Of a stretch of DNA of 22,566 bases, positions 1 to 8,144 are shown piece by piece. The notes beneath the pieces are model-generated. The model was not told where the DNA came from and did not search any database. It saw nothing but the letters and a program-made list of their open reading frames with translations. This DNA comes from Perkinsus chesapeaki (Eukaryota > Perkinsozoa > Perkinsida > Perkinsidae): assembly GCA_013115145.1 (NCBI GenBank), contig JAAPAO010000576.1, forward strand, positions 1-22,566, read 5' to 3'. How positions within the stretch are numbered: position 1 is the first letter of the stretch; each line of letters starts with the position of its first letter. The position numbers and the translations under genes were made by a program.

Positions 1-124
1 CACAAGTGATCTGAAGGGTATCAAAACTACTTGAGTCCGTGAATTGAGTTCTCGAGAGAGTTGGTTACAACAATAAGTGAAGCAGCACTTAAACGCAAGC
101 AGCAGGCAACAGCGAAAACAGTCA

Positions 125-400
125 ATTCGAGCAATCACAGTCACCCCATGAGTCGTCATCGAATCGCGCATTCTCTTCTATCCCTCCGACCATGGATAGG
201 ATACGTAGGGTTGGTCTGTGGACATCAGAGATGTAGCTTAAGGCCCAGTAGTACAAGGCCAGAACTGGTACAGGATTCCTACTAGTAGACAACATGCCAG
301 CGTACGCTGCCACCAGTGGTGGTGGCCCACCACCATGGCAGCCACTTCCCCGGCGACTCTCGCCCAAACTTCCGTGTCTTGGGGTTTCAGTGATCAGACT
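125..400 (-). other. Conserved minus-strand frame downstream of the duplicated gene, left copy
   Basis: About 60 codons on the minus strand (roughly 130-310) stay open in both duplicates and encode similar peptides, for example LALYYWALSYISD here and LALCYWALSYITD at about 6105-6150. The one indel I could place inside the conserved part (near 175-185) is three bases. That fits a retained short coding exon, but a recent duplicate with few indels could look the same by chance. No start, splice site or known domain is convincing. Confidence 0.3.
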
Positions 401-639
401 CACAGTCTCATGATTCGCCAGCGTATATCTGTTGCTTATATTATGCTAAACGGTGTCAATCGTCGGCACTGGTTTCCTGGGACGGCACAGGCTCGTCCGG
501 TGGATTTTGCCACAGTTTTCATTCAACGGTAAATGACTATATTGGATCGCTAAATGGTACAAGCTTGTCATTGGTGCACTTAGGCAACTTAGAACTAAAC
601 AATACTTCCCCTCACAACTCACAAATGGCTAACATCTCA

Positions 640-765
640 ATACAAGTGATATATGCTTTAATATATAAATAAAAGCGATAAATGCTTTAACTTCTTAATA
701 CAATTGATAAATGCTTTAATATATAAATGAAAGTGATAAATGCTTTAACTTCTTAATACAGGTGA
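640..765. repeat. Degenerate 29-bp tandem repeat, four units (left copy)
   Basis: Units begin at 644, 673, 702 and 733 and share the core GATAAATGCTTTAA. Units 1 and 3 end in ATATATAAAT-type sequence; units 2 and 4 end in CTTCTTAATAC. The array therefore has a two-unit (about 58-60 bp) higher-order period. One unit is 31 bp because of an extra AT. It lies just downstream of the stop codon of the minus-strand gene, in its 3' flank. Confidence 0.9.
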
Positions 766-781
766 GAACTGATCATCACAT

Positions 782-1918
782 TCATACCAGTGATTCCTTA
801 TAGTTGGGCTTGTGAGCGTTGTGCAGTACTGCCCACTTACCGTGACGGAATACTACCATAGCCAGGGAGTTTGGACTGCCTTTCTTCGGTACAAAGGTGA
901 AAGCCTCTCCGTCATTATTACCAATAATATAAACACTCTGCACGATGTCATAACTTATCATCGTGGTCCGCTTTCGCATCCCCTGTACCACTTTTTCTCC
1001 ACCAGTGACCTCAGTAAACTTGAGTGCTTTCCCTCTGGGTAACCCCTTTCGCACCCCTTGGATCTCTGCCGTGTAAGCGGGACGTGTACTGACATAAGTC
1101 TGCATTCCATCAGTGCTCGCGTCTTGCGGAATAAGTCTACGGAATGTATACGTCTTGTCAGGATGACGATCTCGGCCAGTGAAGAAGAGGTTGAATTTGT
1201 CGGGTATCTCCCCGATCGGGTTCTGATAAGGGACGGATGTCATAAAGTCTAGTTCTGGTTGGTCTATATCACACGGCATGATTAACAGATGAGTGCGTTC
1301 GATTTGTTTGTTATCACCCTCGTTGTCCATTATTCTCATATAGCGGTTTGTGCCTTGAAAGGACCTTCTGATCTTCCTCCAAGCGAGCTTCTTCATATCA
1401 TTCCAGACGTCGGGTTTCTGCCCCTTCTTGACCCCACATCCCTTGAACTGTAATGAAGACTTCTGTTTCATCTTATCAACCCTCACAATAGGCGGGTAAG
1501 TGAGAACTTCACAGCTACGTGTTCCGGAACTTATACCTCCGTCTTTACCTGCGGTTGAATTGTAGATAAAGATATCCGTGAAATCGCCGTCCCGTTTCTT
1601 GGCCTCCCCAGCCATAGAGCCTCTCCCAAACCACGAAGGTGGCAGAAGACATCTGACGGTCCCTGGTTGTGTTCAGGAATATCCTCCGGTACACGAGCAC
1701 TGTCAGCCATGTCTCCACCCGGGGTGATATAGCAATCATCGGAGAGCTCGAGGCTACCGACAAAGCGTTTTTCGAATTCATCAAGTGACATTACGTTAGG
1801 CGAGGACTGTTGCTTGTGACTGGTGACTCACCAGTGGTGAGTAGACGATGACCATCCACACCGATAGCGAAGAGGATAAGTCTAATTTACGGCAACCAGC
1901 AGTAGAAGGAGACATCAT
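782..1918 (-). pseudogene. Frameshifted copy of the unrecognised secreted-protein gene
   Basis: This is the paralogue of the intact frame at 6790-7935. Its start region (ATG ATG at 1918-1913, reading MMSPSTAG) and its whole downstream part are recognisable, but relative to the intact copy there is a 14-bp insertion at about 1826-1841 and a net 5-bp insertion near 1601-1612. Neither is a multiple of three, nor is their sum, so the original frame cannot be read through. From 1615 an internal ATG opens 277 codons that keep the C-terminal two thirds, including PCDIDQPELDFMTSV, FFTGRD, YTFRRLIPQD and FRHGKWAVL. A shortened protein without the hydrophobic N-terminus could therefore still be made. 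No introns or known domain are seen. I call it a pseudogene with moderate confidence. Confidence 0.7.
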
Positions 1919-2597
1919 AAACTTGGAAGCGCAAATGATAGTCCGTGACGGCCGGACTCTGCGAGAGAACAGACTCTCAAGAGGACTTTGCGCGACTACC
2001 GAATCTAGCCACCGCCACCACTTAACTGGACGCGTCAACCTATCTGAGCATGCCGATGAGTTCTCTAGTAGGCCCCAATACAGTATTATTGCCTCATTTT
2101 GCCAGTTGTAGAGGAGACAGAATGCCTAGCACTCTTTTCAGAAAGTGGCGAGTTCTGGTAGCCTACCTTCGTTCTAATATCAACTTTCTTCGCAAATGTT
2201 AAGGCGGGAAGTATACTATGCAAAGGTTGAGCTTTCAGATGAGAGTAGCTTGGAATAATTTGATGCTAGACCAGGGTATGCGAGAACTATATGCAAGTGA
2301 CGCGGGTAGACATTTCTTAGCTCTGCCGCTGAAAAGATGAACTTGTAACAGCTGTTTTGTGTCTTTTATAATTTATAACGGAAGAAATGTCCCAAAGGGA
2401 TTTTTCAAGTATCGTAATGGCTCTTAAAAGCAGGAATCCGCGAGTCCAGTATCAATGCCTCACCCTCAGCGAACGATTTACGCTGAGCGAGGTCGATCTA
2501 TGACGGCTCCAGGCCCTGGAGTCCAGGGCACGCATGCGTGCACATTTGTCGGCCCCGTTGCCTCAGTACTACTTGCCCTGTGCATACTTGGGTATGT
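1919..2597. other. Intergenic region between the broken gene and the S41 peptidase gene
   Basis: I see no credible gene. The region is the divergent upstream flank of the minus-strand pseudogene and the plus-strand peptidase, so both promoters would lie here. The only clear structure is a cluster of inverted repeats at 2465-2529, listed separately. A plus frame at 1848-2111 runs through the antisense of the pseudogene and then into unrelated sequence, and looks fortuitous. Confidence 0.6.
2465..2529. repeat. Cluster of three short perfect inverted repeats upstream of the peptidase gene
   Basis: CTCAGCG (2465-2471) pairs with CGCTGAG (2481-2487) across a 9-nt loop. CTCCAGG (2507-2513) pairs with CCTGGAG (2515-2521) around a single base. 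GCCCTGGA (2513-2520) pairs with TCCAGGGC (2522-2529), again around one base, and overlaps the second. The cluster ends 68 bases before the chosen ATG, so it may fall in the promoter or 5' leader. Hairpin formation or factor binding is inference. Confidence 0.6.
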
Positions 2598-5216
2598 ATG
2601 GCTTTGTGTTTGTTCGTCTTAACCTTTCTTGGCAGCGAATCCCAGGTAGCTAGCGATGACCTCTGTGGACGCTTAAGCCGCTCTGGTGGGCGTACAGTTG
2701 TGGAAGAGTACGCAGTGGTGGACTTTCTCTGGGGGAGAGCTGACGAATTGAGCGATTGCCTCAACAGCCTCACTATGAGCAAGTTCAGCGCTCTGTTCAC
2801 TCTCCACAACTTGAAATATGGCGTAGCGGAATCGTATGCCTTCACCGACATGGCTGATGGTCTGAACCGCTCCATCGAGAACAACACGTGCGGTTTTAAG
2901 CTTCACGACCTCGACGTCGACCTCAAGGGTTTTATTGATGCTCAGATAAAAGCGTTCTCCGATATACTGCATCCTCTGACAATTGATGAGCAGTTAAATG
3001 TCCTCAAAGAAGATATGAAGGCAGCTCCTTTTCACTTTGGCCTGCTGCGTGAGTTCAATCGTCTCAATGATGCTCATACGATATATCTCGCACCCTTTGA
3101 TCCATTCTACTATGTGTTACCGATACGCTTCAACTCTCGTATGGATGGCAACAACCAGGTTATTACACTCGAACTTGTCGACCATGCTTCATACTATGAG
3201 CCGGTGTATAATTCCACTATCCTCCATAAAGATGGTGATATCGTGACCGAGATTGATGGTAAACCCGTGCTCCAGTGGATGCAAGACATGGTCTCCAACG
3301 ATTATGCTGGAACGTTGCAGGGTATGTTGCAGAGGATCAACCTTCGCTTTTTCGTAAACCGATATGTGAACCGTCCAGCGCTGCTCACTCCCCCACCAAC
3401 TGGACCTCTCGAGATCACCTTCAGCGACGGATCCACTGAGACCATCCATTGGCTAGGCGTTCTGACCGACTACAGCAAGATAGCTGGAAGAGATGTCGTG
3501 AATACGTCAGCTCTCAGTGAACTGTCGAACTATAATCCGGCTTTCGATGAAGCACTCAAGTTCGAGGAGAAATTCTATCCGGAGAGGCTTGAAACTCTCT
3601 GGAATACCATGAGAGCATCCATGCCACTAATGCGCAGGGAAGCTGCCGAGTTCATTAAAGCTATACATGATTCAAGTCGTCACGATGATACAAGAGAAGA
3701 TCCTCTAGGATATCTGAAAGCTCAGATGGCTCAGCCATCTGCAGCCGCAGCCATCATGGCTGCTGCTGATGCTGCTGCAGATCGGTGGGTCCAAGGTGTT
3801 GGCTACAGTTACTCTACTATCGGTGACGCAGTCGTCGTGTCCGTCCCCAGTTTCAAGCCAGTTGAGGCAATAGATAGTGAGGAAACTTTCGCTTCAGCAC
3901 TCTTCCTTGGGTTTCCCCAAGTTCAGGATTATGCACGTCAGCACGGTGTAACTCGGCTGCTCTTGGATGTCTCATCCAACGGCGGAGGTTTTGGTTGGTC
4001 GGTTTATGCCTTCTTGTGGTATTTTGTCGGCTCCGAGGAAGAAACATGCTCCCCTACGGTCCGGCGCATGACACAGACCTGGCAAACATGGGTTTCTTCT
4101 TTCGGCGTGAACTACAATCAGACGATCGATGAGTTCTTCTGTGAGAACCCTCTACTCGGTGGGTACAAGGGCTTCATTAAAGAAAGGTTTGAGATGCTGT
4201 ATGACTTGTTACGGTATGGTGAGCAGCACTTGGGCGTGCAATTCGATGAGGCAGGTGAGCTCTCGAGGTTGCATGACATCGAAGATAGAATACTCTCCAA
4301 GAGGCCGGTGACTAGAAGAGCAGCTGCTTTCAAGCAGTTTTTGAAAGAGAGACTTTTCCTGAACAGATCGACTGCGATCGGCCAACAGCTTGCCCCACAG
4401 TACGGTTGGTTTCTCTTCGATAACACAGGTATAATCAACCGAACTACTGGTGAACAATTCGTCCCTCCTCTCTCACAATACCAAAATGTTGACCTGCGCC
4501 ATTGGGGTACACCTTCCAATTACTCGACGCCAGGTATGGATGCTGGATGTGCATTTGTAATGGAGATGATGCCGAACATTGTCCCTTCGAGCTACGATAG
4601 GGAGTATTGGTCTGAGGTTTCTTTCGTGACGGATGGTAATTGTGGATCAGCATGTTCTATATTCACCCAAGTTCTCCAACTATCTGGCGCGGCCACTGCC
4701 TTCACATTTGGTTCCCTCGCTGATCAACCTATGGACGTCGCCTCTTTCGGGGGAGGCAACGTTCTCGCTTATGACGATGTTTCACCTTTACTCAACATGG
4801 CGGGTCATCTGGGTCACTGGGCTACCTTTGGAAGATCTGAGTGGTCTCAGATTACCAGAGAGTCGTGGGTGAACAAGCCTATGCCTTTCCCCACTTCGGC
4901 TACAGCATCATACACTTGGAACATTCTGCTGGCCAGTCAGCTAGGGCCAGACTCAATGCCCCGCCAGTTCTACAAGATTCCTGGTCACAAGCATTTGAAT
5001 ATGTGGGCTCGCAATTTGTCGGAGCGGAGCAGCATCCATGAGGCTATAGTCGAGTTCAACAGCTGGGATAGTTTAAAAGCAAACCCCCAGTTTAGGGAAT
5101 TTGGTGACTGCCCAGCCTATCACCTTACCAAGGAGCATGCGAGCTTCTCTGCTCGCGGGTCCTTTGTGCAGGTCGGCGTTATGGTGATCATCTCTGTCCT
5201 CTGGTGGGTGCACTAG
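2598..5216 (+). CDS. Secreted S41-family (tail-specific/CPAF-like) serine peptidase, single exon
   Basis: This open frame encodes 872 residues without introns. The frame extends 20 codons upstream but without an ATG; starting at ATG 2598 gives a classical signal peptide (MALCLFVLTFLGSESQ). S41 landmarks are seen in order: LNDAHT with candidate catalytic His160; a PDZ-like DGDIVTEIDGKPV at about 212-224; the strand LLLDVSSNGGG (Asp457 onward) that frames the substrate; and DGNCGSAC with candidate nucleophile Ser684, followed by a GGG-containing loop. At least eight Asn-X-Ser/Thr sequons fit an extracellular or lumenal protein. The C-terminus ends in a short hydrophobic stretch (VQVGVMVIISVLWWVH) with no charged tail, as in GPI-attachment signals. 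About 225 residues separate Asp457 from Ser684, and an Ala-rich run lies near 380-400. The family assignment is strong; substrate and activity are unknown. The gene is flanked on both sides by the duplicated minus-strand locus. Confidence 0.9.
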   Translation: MALCLFVLTFLGSESQVASDDLCGRLSRSGGRTVVEEYAVVDFLWGRADELSDCLNSLTMSKFSALFTLHNLKYGVAESYAFTDMADGLNRSIENNTCGFKLHDLDVDLKGFIDAQIKAFSDILHPLTIDEQLNVLKEDMKAAPFHFGLLREFNRLNDAHTIYLAPFDPFYYVLPIRFNSRMDGNNQVITLELVDHASYYEPVYNSTILHKDGDIVTEIDGKPVLQWMQDMVSNDYAGTLQGMLQRINLRFFVNRYVNRPALLTPPPTGPLEITFSDGSTETIHWLGVLTDYSKIAGRDVVNTSALSELSNYNPAFDEALKFEEKFYPERLETLWNTMRASMPLMRREAAEFIKAIHDSSRHDDTREDPLGYLKAQMAQPSAAAAIMAAADAAADRWVQGVGYSYSTIGDAVVVSVPSFKPVEAIDSEETFASALFLGFPQVQDYARQHGVTRLLLDVSSNGGGFGWSVYAFLWYFVGSEEETCSPTVRRMTQTWQTWVSSFGVNYNQTIDEFFCENPLLGGYKGFIKERFEMLYDLLRYGEQHLGVQFDEAGELSRLHDIEDRILSKRPVTRRAAAFKQFLKERLFLNRSTAIGQQLAPQYGWFLFDNTGIINRTTGEQFVPPLSQYQNVDLRHWGTPSNYSTPGMDAGCAFVMEMMPNIVPSSYDREYWSEVSFVTDGNCGSACSIFTQVLQLSGAATAFTFGSLADQPMDVASFGGGNVLAYDDVSPLLNMAGHLGHWATFGRSEWSQITRESWVNKPMPFPTSATASYTWNILLASQLGPDSMPRQFYKIPGHKHLNMWARNLSERSSIHEAIVEFNSWDSLKANPQFREFGDCPAYHLTKEHASFSARGSFVQVGVMVIISVLWWVH

Positions 5217-5954
5217 GAACAACTTGGTTAGGTCCCTAGGATTCAGCCATTTTTGTCGTCTGTTAACATAAGGAGTGTCTAGTCTTGTACTTATGGATTG
5301 TCCAGGCTTGTACTTCTGTATTATCCAGGCTTGTACTTATGGATTATCCAGTCTTGTTTTTTATGTTATTGATCAAGGAGTGATCGAGGAACATCAGATA
5401 GTTGTGGCGGGAATTGATTTGAAGTTCCCCTTTCGATCACGGAACGCATTTGTGGTAACCACTAGTACTATTGAACTGCTCATCGTTCCATTATACCTCC
5501 TTGTTAGAGGTTCCCTTCTCACACCTGGGAAACTCATTTCTGTGCGGCTGAATGAGTGGTTATTTTTCTTTTTTGTATTTTGTTGTCACAATACATGTGT
5601 GTCGAGTTTATGAGTGAAATGTAGCCACAGAGCTCCCTCATTGTAATTCACATGTGTAGGATTCTATCACAATGCCTTATGAAGGCGAGCTATTCTTCCA
5701 CGTGTGATGGCAAGAATAAATTATTTTGAATGATAACCTGGACGAGTTTCCTCGCATGTTGATAGTATCAGCATGCAAGCCTGAGCACCGGCATGTGTAT
5801 GCGTTCAATATATACGTGAGTGAGTTCCGCAAGATAGGCGCATTGTCGCCTACCTGAAGTAGAAACACACCCTTGAATATATGAGTGATTTCGAGCAGGG
5901 TAATCGACGAGAGTCGAGTCCCAGAGAGAGAGGGATACATATGCCACAAAAGCG
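5217..5954. other. 3' flank of the peptidase gene and spacer
   Basis: I find no convincing gene here. It contains a 23-bp minisatellite (listed separately), a T-rich stretch near 5560-5585, and short open frames on both strands without domain signals. The duplicated block resumes at about 5955. Confidence 0.6.
5284..5362. repeat. 23-bp minisatellite just downstream of the peptidase stop codon
   Basis: Units start at 5284, 5307 and 5330 with a partial fourth at 5353, an exact 23-bp spacing. Each begins CTTGTACTT and ends with a TCCAG tail; differences between units are one to three bases. It begins 68 bp after the stop, so it probably sits in the 3' UTR or terminator region. No function can be assigned. 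Confidence 0.9.
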
Positions 5955-6021
5955 CGCCGCAATGAGTGAAGCAGCACCCGAAGGCAAGCGAGCAACAGCG
6001 GATATAGACATCCGAGCAATT

Positions 6022-6300
6022 TCAGTCACCCCGTGAGTCTTCACCGAATCGCGCACTCTCTTCTCCTATCCCTCCGCAAAGGGGTAGGATACGGAGGCTC
6101 GGTCCGTGGAAATCAGTGATGTAACTCAAAGCCCAGTAGCATAAGGCCAGGGCGGATACAGGCTTCCTCCTAGTAGACATACTGCCAGCGTGGGCTGCCA
6201 CTGTGGCAGCCGCTAACCCGTCAACCCTCCATAATACTTTCGCCAAAGCTGTTATATGAGGCATATGGAGAAACAAGCGTGAGCATCGTCCTCCCTCCCT
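6022..6300 (-). other. Conserved minus-strand frame downstream of the duplicated gene, right copy
   Basis: This is the counterpart of the frame at 125-400. About 60 codons (6022-6210) are open and similar to the left copy, ending in a TGA at 6022. The frame can be extended to 6456, but sequence above about 6220 has no counterpart in frame in the left copy. It may be a short 3' gene or exon, or an accidental open frame in a recent duplicate. Confidence 0.3.
6193..6211. repeat. Perfect 9-bp inverted repeat with one-base centre
   Basis: GGCTGCCAC-T-GTGGCAGCC is a perfect palindrome around a single T. In the left copy the outer arms (GCTGCCA 307-313, TGGCAGC 336-342) remain, but the centre is replaced by an extra ~22 bp that contains its own palindrome. 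Confidence 0.85.
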
Positions 6301-6572
6301 GGTTAAATATGTAACTATTGGTATCTTCGCAGCCTCTACTGACGGTCTTTGTTTCACTGAATGAAAGTCAAAATATGTCTGCATTTCCTTTCCTCTTTTC
6401 GCGGCCTGTAATACCTCAGAACAGACTCGTCCGGTGGATTGTGCTACAGTGACCATTCTACGGTAAATGGCGATATCGGATCGCTAATTGGTACAAGCTC
6501 GTCATTATGGTGCACTATTGGCAACTTGGAACTAAACAATACTTACCCTAACAACTGGCAAATAGCTAACAT

Positions 6573-6745
6573 CTGAATACAAGTGATAAATGCTTTAATA
6601 CCTCAGTACAAGTGATAAATGCTTTAATACCTCAGTACAAGTGATAAATGCTTTAATACCTCAGTACAAGTGATAAATGCTTTAATACCTCAATACAAGT
6701 GATAAATGCTTTAATACCTCAGTACAAGTGATAAATGATTAACAT
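6573..6745. repeat. Homogeneous 29-bp tandem repeat, about six units (right copy)
   Basis: Units start at 6581, 6610, 6639, 6668, 6697 and 6726, an exact 29-bp period. The first five are nearly identical, with core GTGATAAATGCTTTAATACC; the last decays into unique sequence. It is the counterpart of the degenerate four-unit array at 640-765. The near-identity of units here, against the alternating diverged units on the left, points to recent expansion or homogenisation in this copy. Confidence 0.95.
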
Positions 6746-6789
6746 CCTGATCCAAGTGAGAACTGGTCATCACCTAACGTGATTCACCT

Positions 6790-7935
6790 TCATACAAGTG
6801 ATTCATTATATTTGGGCTTGTAAGCGTTCTGCAGCACTGCCCACTTGCCGTGGCGGAATACCACCATGGCTCGAAAGTTCTGCTTCTTGTGTAGAAAGGT
6901 AAAAGCTTCTCCTTCATTATCACCAATAGTATAAACAGTGTGCACGATTCCATTATCTACCGTCGTATGTTTCCTTTTAATTCTCTGTTCCACTTTTTCC
7001 CCACCAATTTCCTCAGTGAACTTGAGTGCTTTCCTTCTGGGTACCCCATTTCGCAACCCTTCTTGGATCACTGCCGTATAAGCCGGGCGTGTACTGACAT
7101 AAGTCTGCATCCGTGTCTCATCTCTCATCTCTGACGTAGTCTCATCCGTGCCTACGTCTTGCGGAATAAGTCTACGGAAGGTATACGTCTGATCGTGGTG
7201 CCCATCTCGTCCAGTGAAGAAGAGGTTGAATTTGTCGGGTATCCCACCTATCGGGTTCTCATAAGCGACGGATGTCATAAAGTCTATTTTTGGTTGGTCT
7301 ATATCACACGGCATGATTAATAGATGGGTGCGTTCGATTTGTTTGCCATCGCCCTCGTTGTCTATCATTCTCATATTGCGGTATGTGTCTTTCAAGGCTT
7401 TTCTGATCTTCCTCCAAGCGAGCTTCTTCATATCATTCCAGACGTCGCGTTTCTGTGCCTTCTTGACCCCACATCCCTTGAACAGCAATGAAGACTCCTG
7501 TTTCATCTTATCAACGCTCACAATAGGCGGGTTAGTGAGAACTTCACAGCTACGTGTTTCGGAACTTATACCTCCGTGTTTATCTGCAGTTGAATTGTAC
7601 ATGAACATATCCGTGAAATCGCCGTCCCGTTTCTTGGCCACACATAGAGCCTCTCCCAAACCACGAAAGTGACAGAAGACATCTGACGGTCCCTGGTTGT
7701 GTTCAGGGATATCCTCCGGTACACGAGCACTGTCAACCATGTCTCCACCCGGGGTGATATAGCAATCATCGGAGAGCTCGAGGCTACCGACAAAGCGTTT
7801 TTCGAATTCATCAAGTGATATTACGTTAGGCGAGGACTGTTGCTTGTGACTGGTGAGTAGACGACGACCTTCCACACCGACGGTGAGGAGGATAAGGCTG
7901 ATCTTGCGGTAACCAGCAGTAGAAGGAGACATCAT
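6790..7935 (-). CDS. Unrecognised protein with putative signal peptide, intact duplicate
   Basis: This single-exon frame encodes 381 residues, with ATG ATG at 7935-7930. The first residues include a hydrophobic run (ISLILLTVGVEG) that could act as a weak signal peptide, so secretion is plausible. The rest is soluble, rich in Lys, Arg and Asp, with a few scattered cysteines. Features shared with the left copy include LDEFEKRFVGSLELSDD, NDMKKLAWRKIRK, IMPCDIDQP, NLFFTGRDG, YTFRRLIPQD, RPAYTA and VFRHGKWAVLQNAYKP. I do not recognise any domain or catalytic motif. Compared with the left copy there is a short in-frame length difference near 7110-7150, caused by a small repeated CATCTCT stretch. 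Paralogy and open frame make it a real gene. It is probably a lineage-specific family; its role is unknown. Confidence 0.75.
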   Translation of the reverse strand: MMSPSTAGYRKISLILLTVGVEGRRLLTSHKQQSSPNVISLDEFEKRFVGSLELSDDCYITPGGDMVDSARVPEDIPEHNQGPSDVFCHFRGLGEALCVAKKRDGDFTDMFMYNSTADKHGGISSETRSCEVLTNPPIVSVDKMKQESSLLFKGCGVKKAQKRDVWNDMKKLAWRKIRKALKDTYRNMRMIDNEGDGKQIERTHLLIMPCDIDQPKIDFMTSVAYENPIGGIPDKFNLFFTGRDGHHDQTYTFRRLIPQDVGTDETTSEMRDETRMQTYVSTRPAYTAVIQEGLRNGVPRRKALKFTEEIGGEKVEQRIKRKHTTVDNGIVHTVYTIGDNEGEAFTFLHKKQNFRAMVVFRHGKWAVLQNAYKPKYNESLV

Positions 7936-7967
7936 AAACTTGGAAGCGCAAATAATAGGTAAACTTA

Positions 7968-8144
7968 TTATTGGGCGAGCTCGTACAATTCTGCGCGATA
8001 TGCAGCGGAGCGAAGCGATTCATGAATAACACTTTTAATTTCTGCATTTTGCTTGCGCAAGTATTGTATGTTTCTCCGGCATCGTTCACACCGGTTCTCG
8101 CTGAGGAAGGTCCAGTCAGTATACGAGAAGTTTTCGAAGCCCAT
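7968..8144 (-). CDS. Small hypothetical frame or terminal exon upstream of the 381-residue gene
   Basis: From an ATG at 8144 the minus strand encodes 58 residues with a CERC pair, a charged probably helical middle (RRNIQYLRKQNAEIKSV) and the end YRAELYELAQ. The frame remains open upstream to 8402 without an ATG, so it could be the last exon of a longer gene. The plus strand is also open here (7971-8177). The stop is 33 bp before the start of the next minus-strand gene. I have no homology to decide; treat it as tentative. Confidence 0.3.
   Translation of the reverse strand: MGFENFSYTDWTFLSENRCERCRRNIQYLRKQNAEIKSVIHESLRSAAYRAELYELAQ

Larger units (their letters stand above)
60..1940. repeat. 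Left copy of a ~1.9 kb direct segmental duplication
   Basis: This segment aligns base by base, with scattered substitutions and small indels, to about 5955-7955 in the same orientation. Shared blocks include the end bearing AGTGAAGCAGCAC, a conserved non-genic stretch, a 29-bp tandem repeat array and a coding frame on the minus strand. Similarity stops close to position 1940, where the two upstream flanks become unrelated; the left boundary may lie beyond the window. The two copies flank the S41 peptidase gene on both sides. This copy carries the more damaged gene and three extra palindromic bits absent from the right copy, so it looks like the less constrained one. Confidence 0.85.
5955..7955. 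repeat. Right copy of the ~1.9 kb direct segmental duplication
   Basis: This is the same arrangement as about 60-1940: conserved 3' block, 29-bp repeat array, then a minus-strand coding frame whose start lies at 7935 (6017 bp from the equivalent start at 1918). Similarity ends near 7955, just past the start codon of the gene. The duplicated unit therefore carries the gene and its 3' flank but little or none of its 5' flank, and the two copies should have different promoters. This copy has the longer, homogeneous tandem array and the open reading frame. Confidence 0.85.

Noticed and set aside
2538-2597. Upstream extension of the peptidase frame by 20 codons
   Set aside because: It would require a GTG start and would place charged and Cys-rich residues before the signal peptide; ATG 2598 gives a textbook leader.
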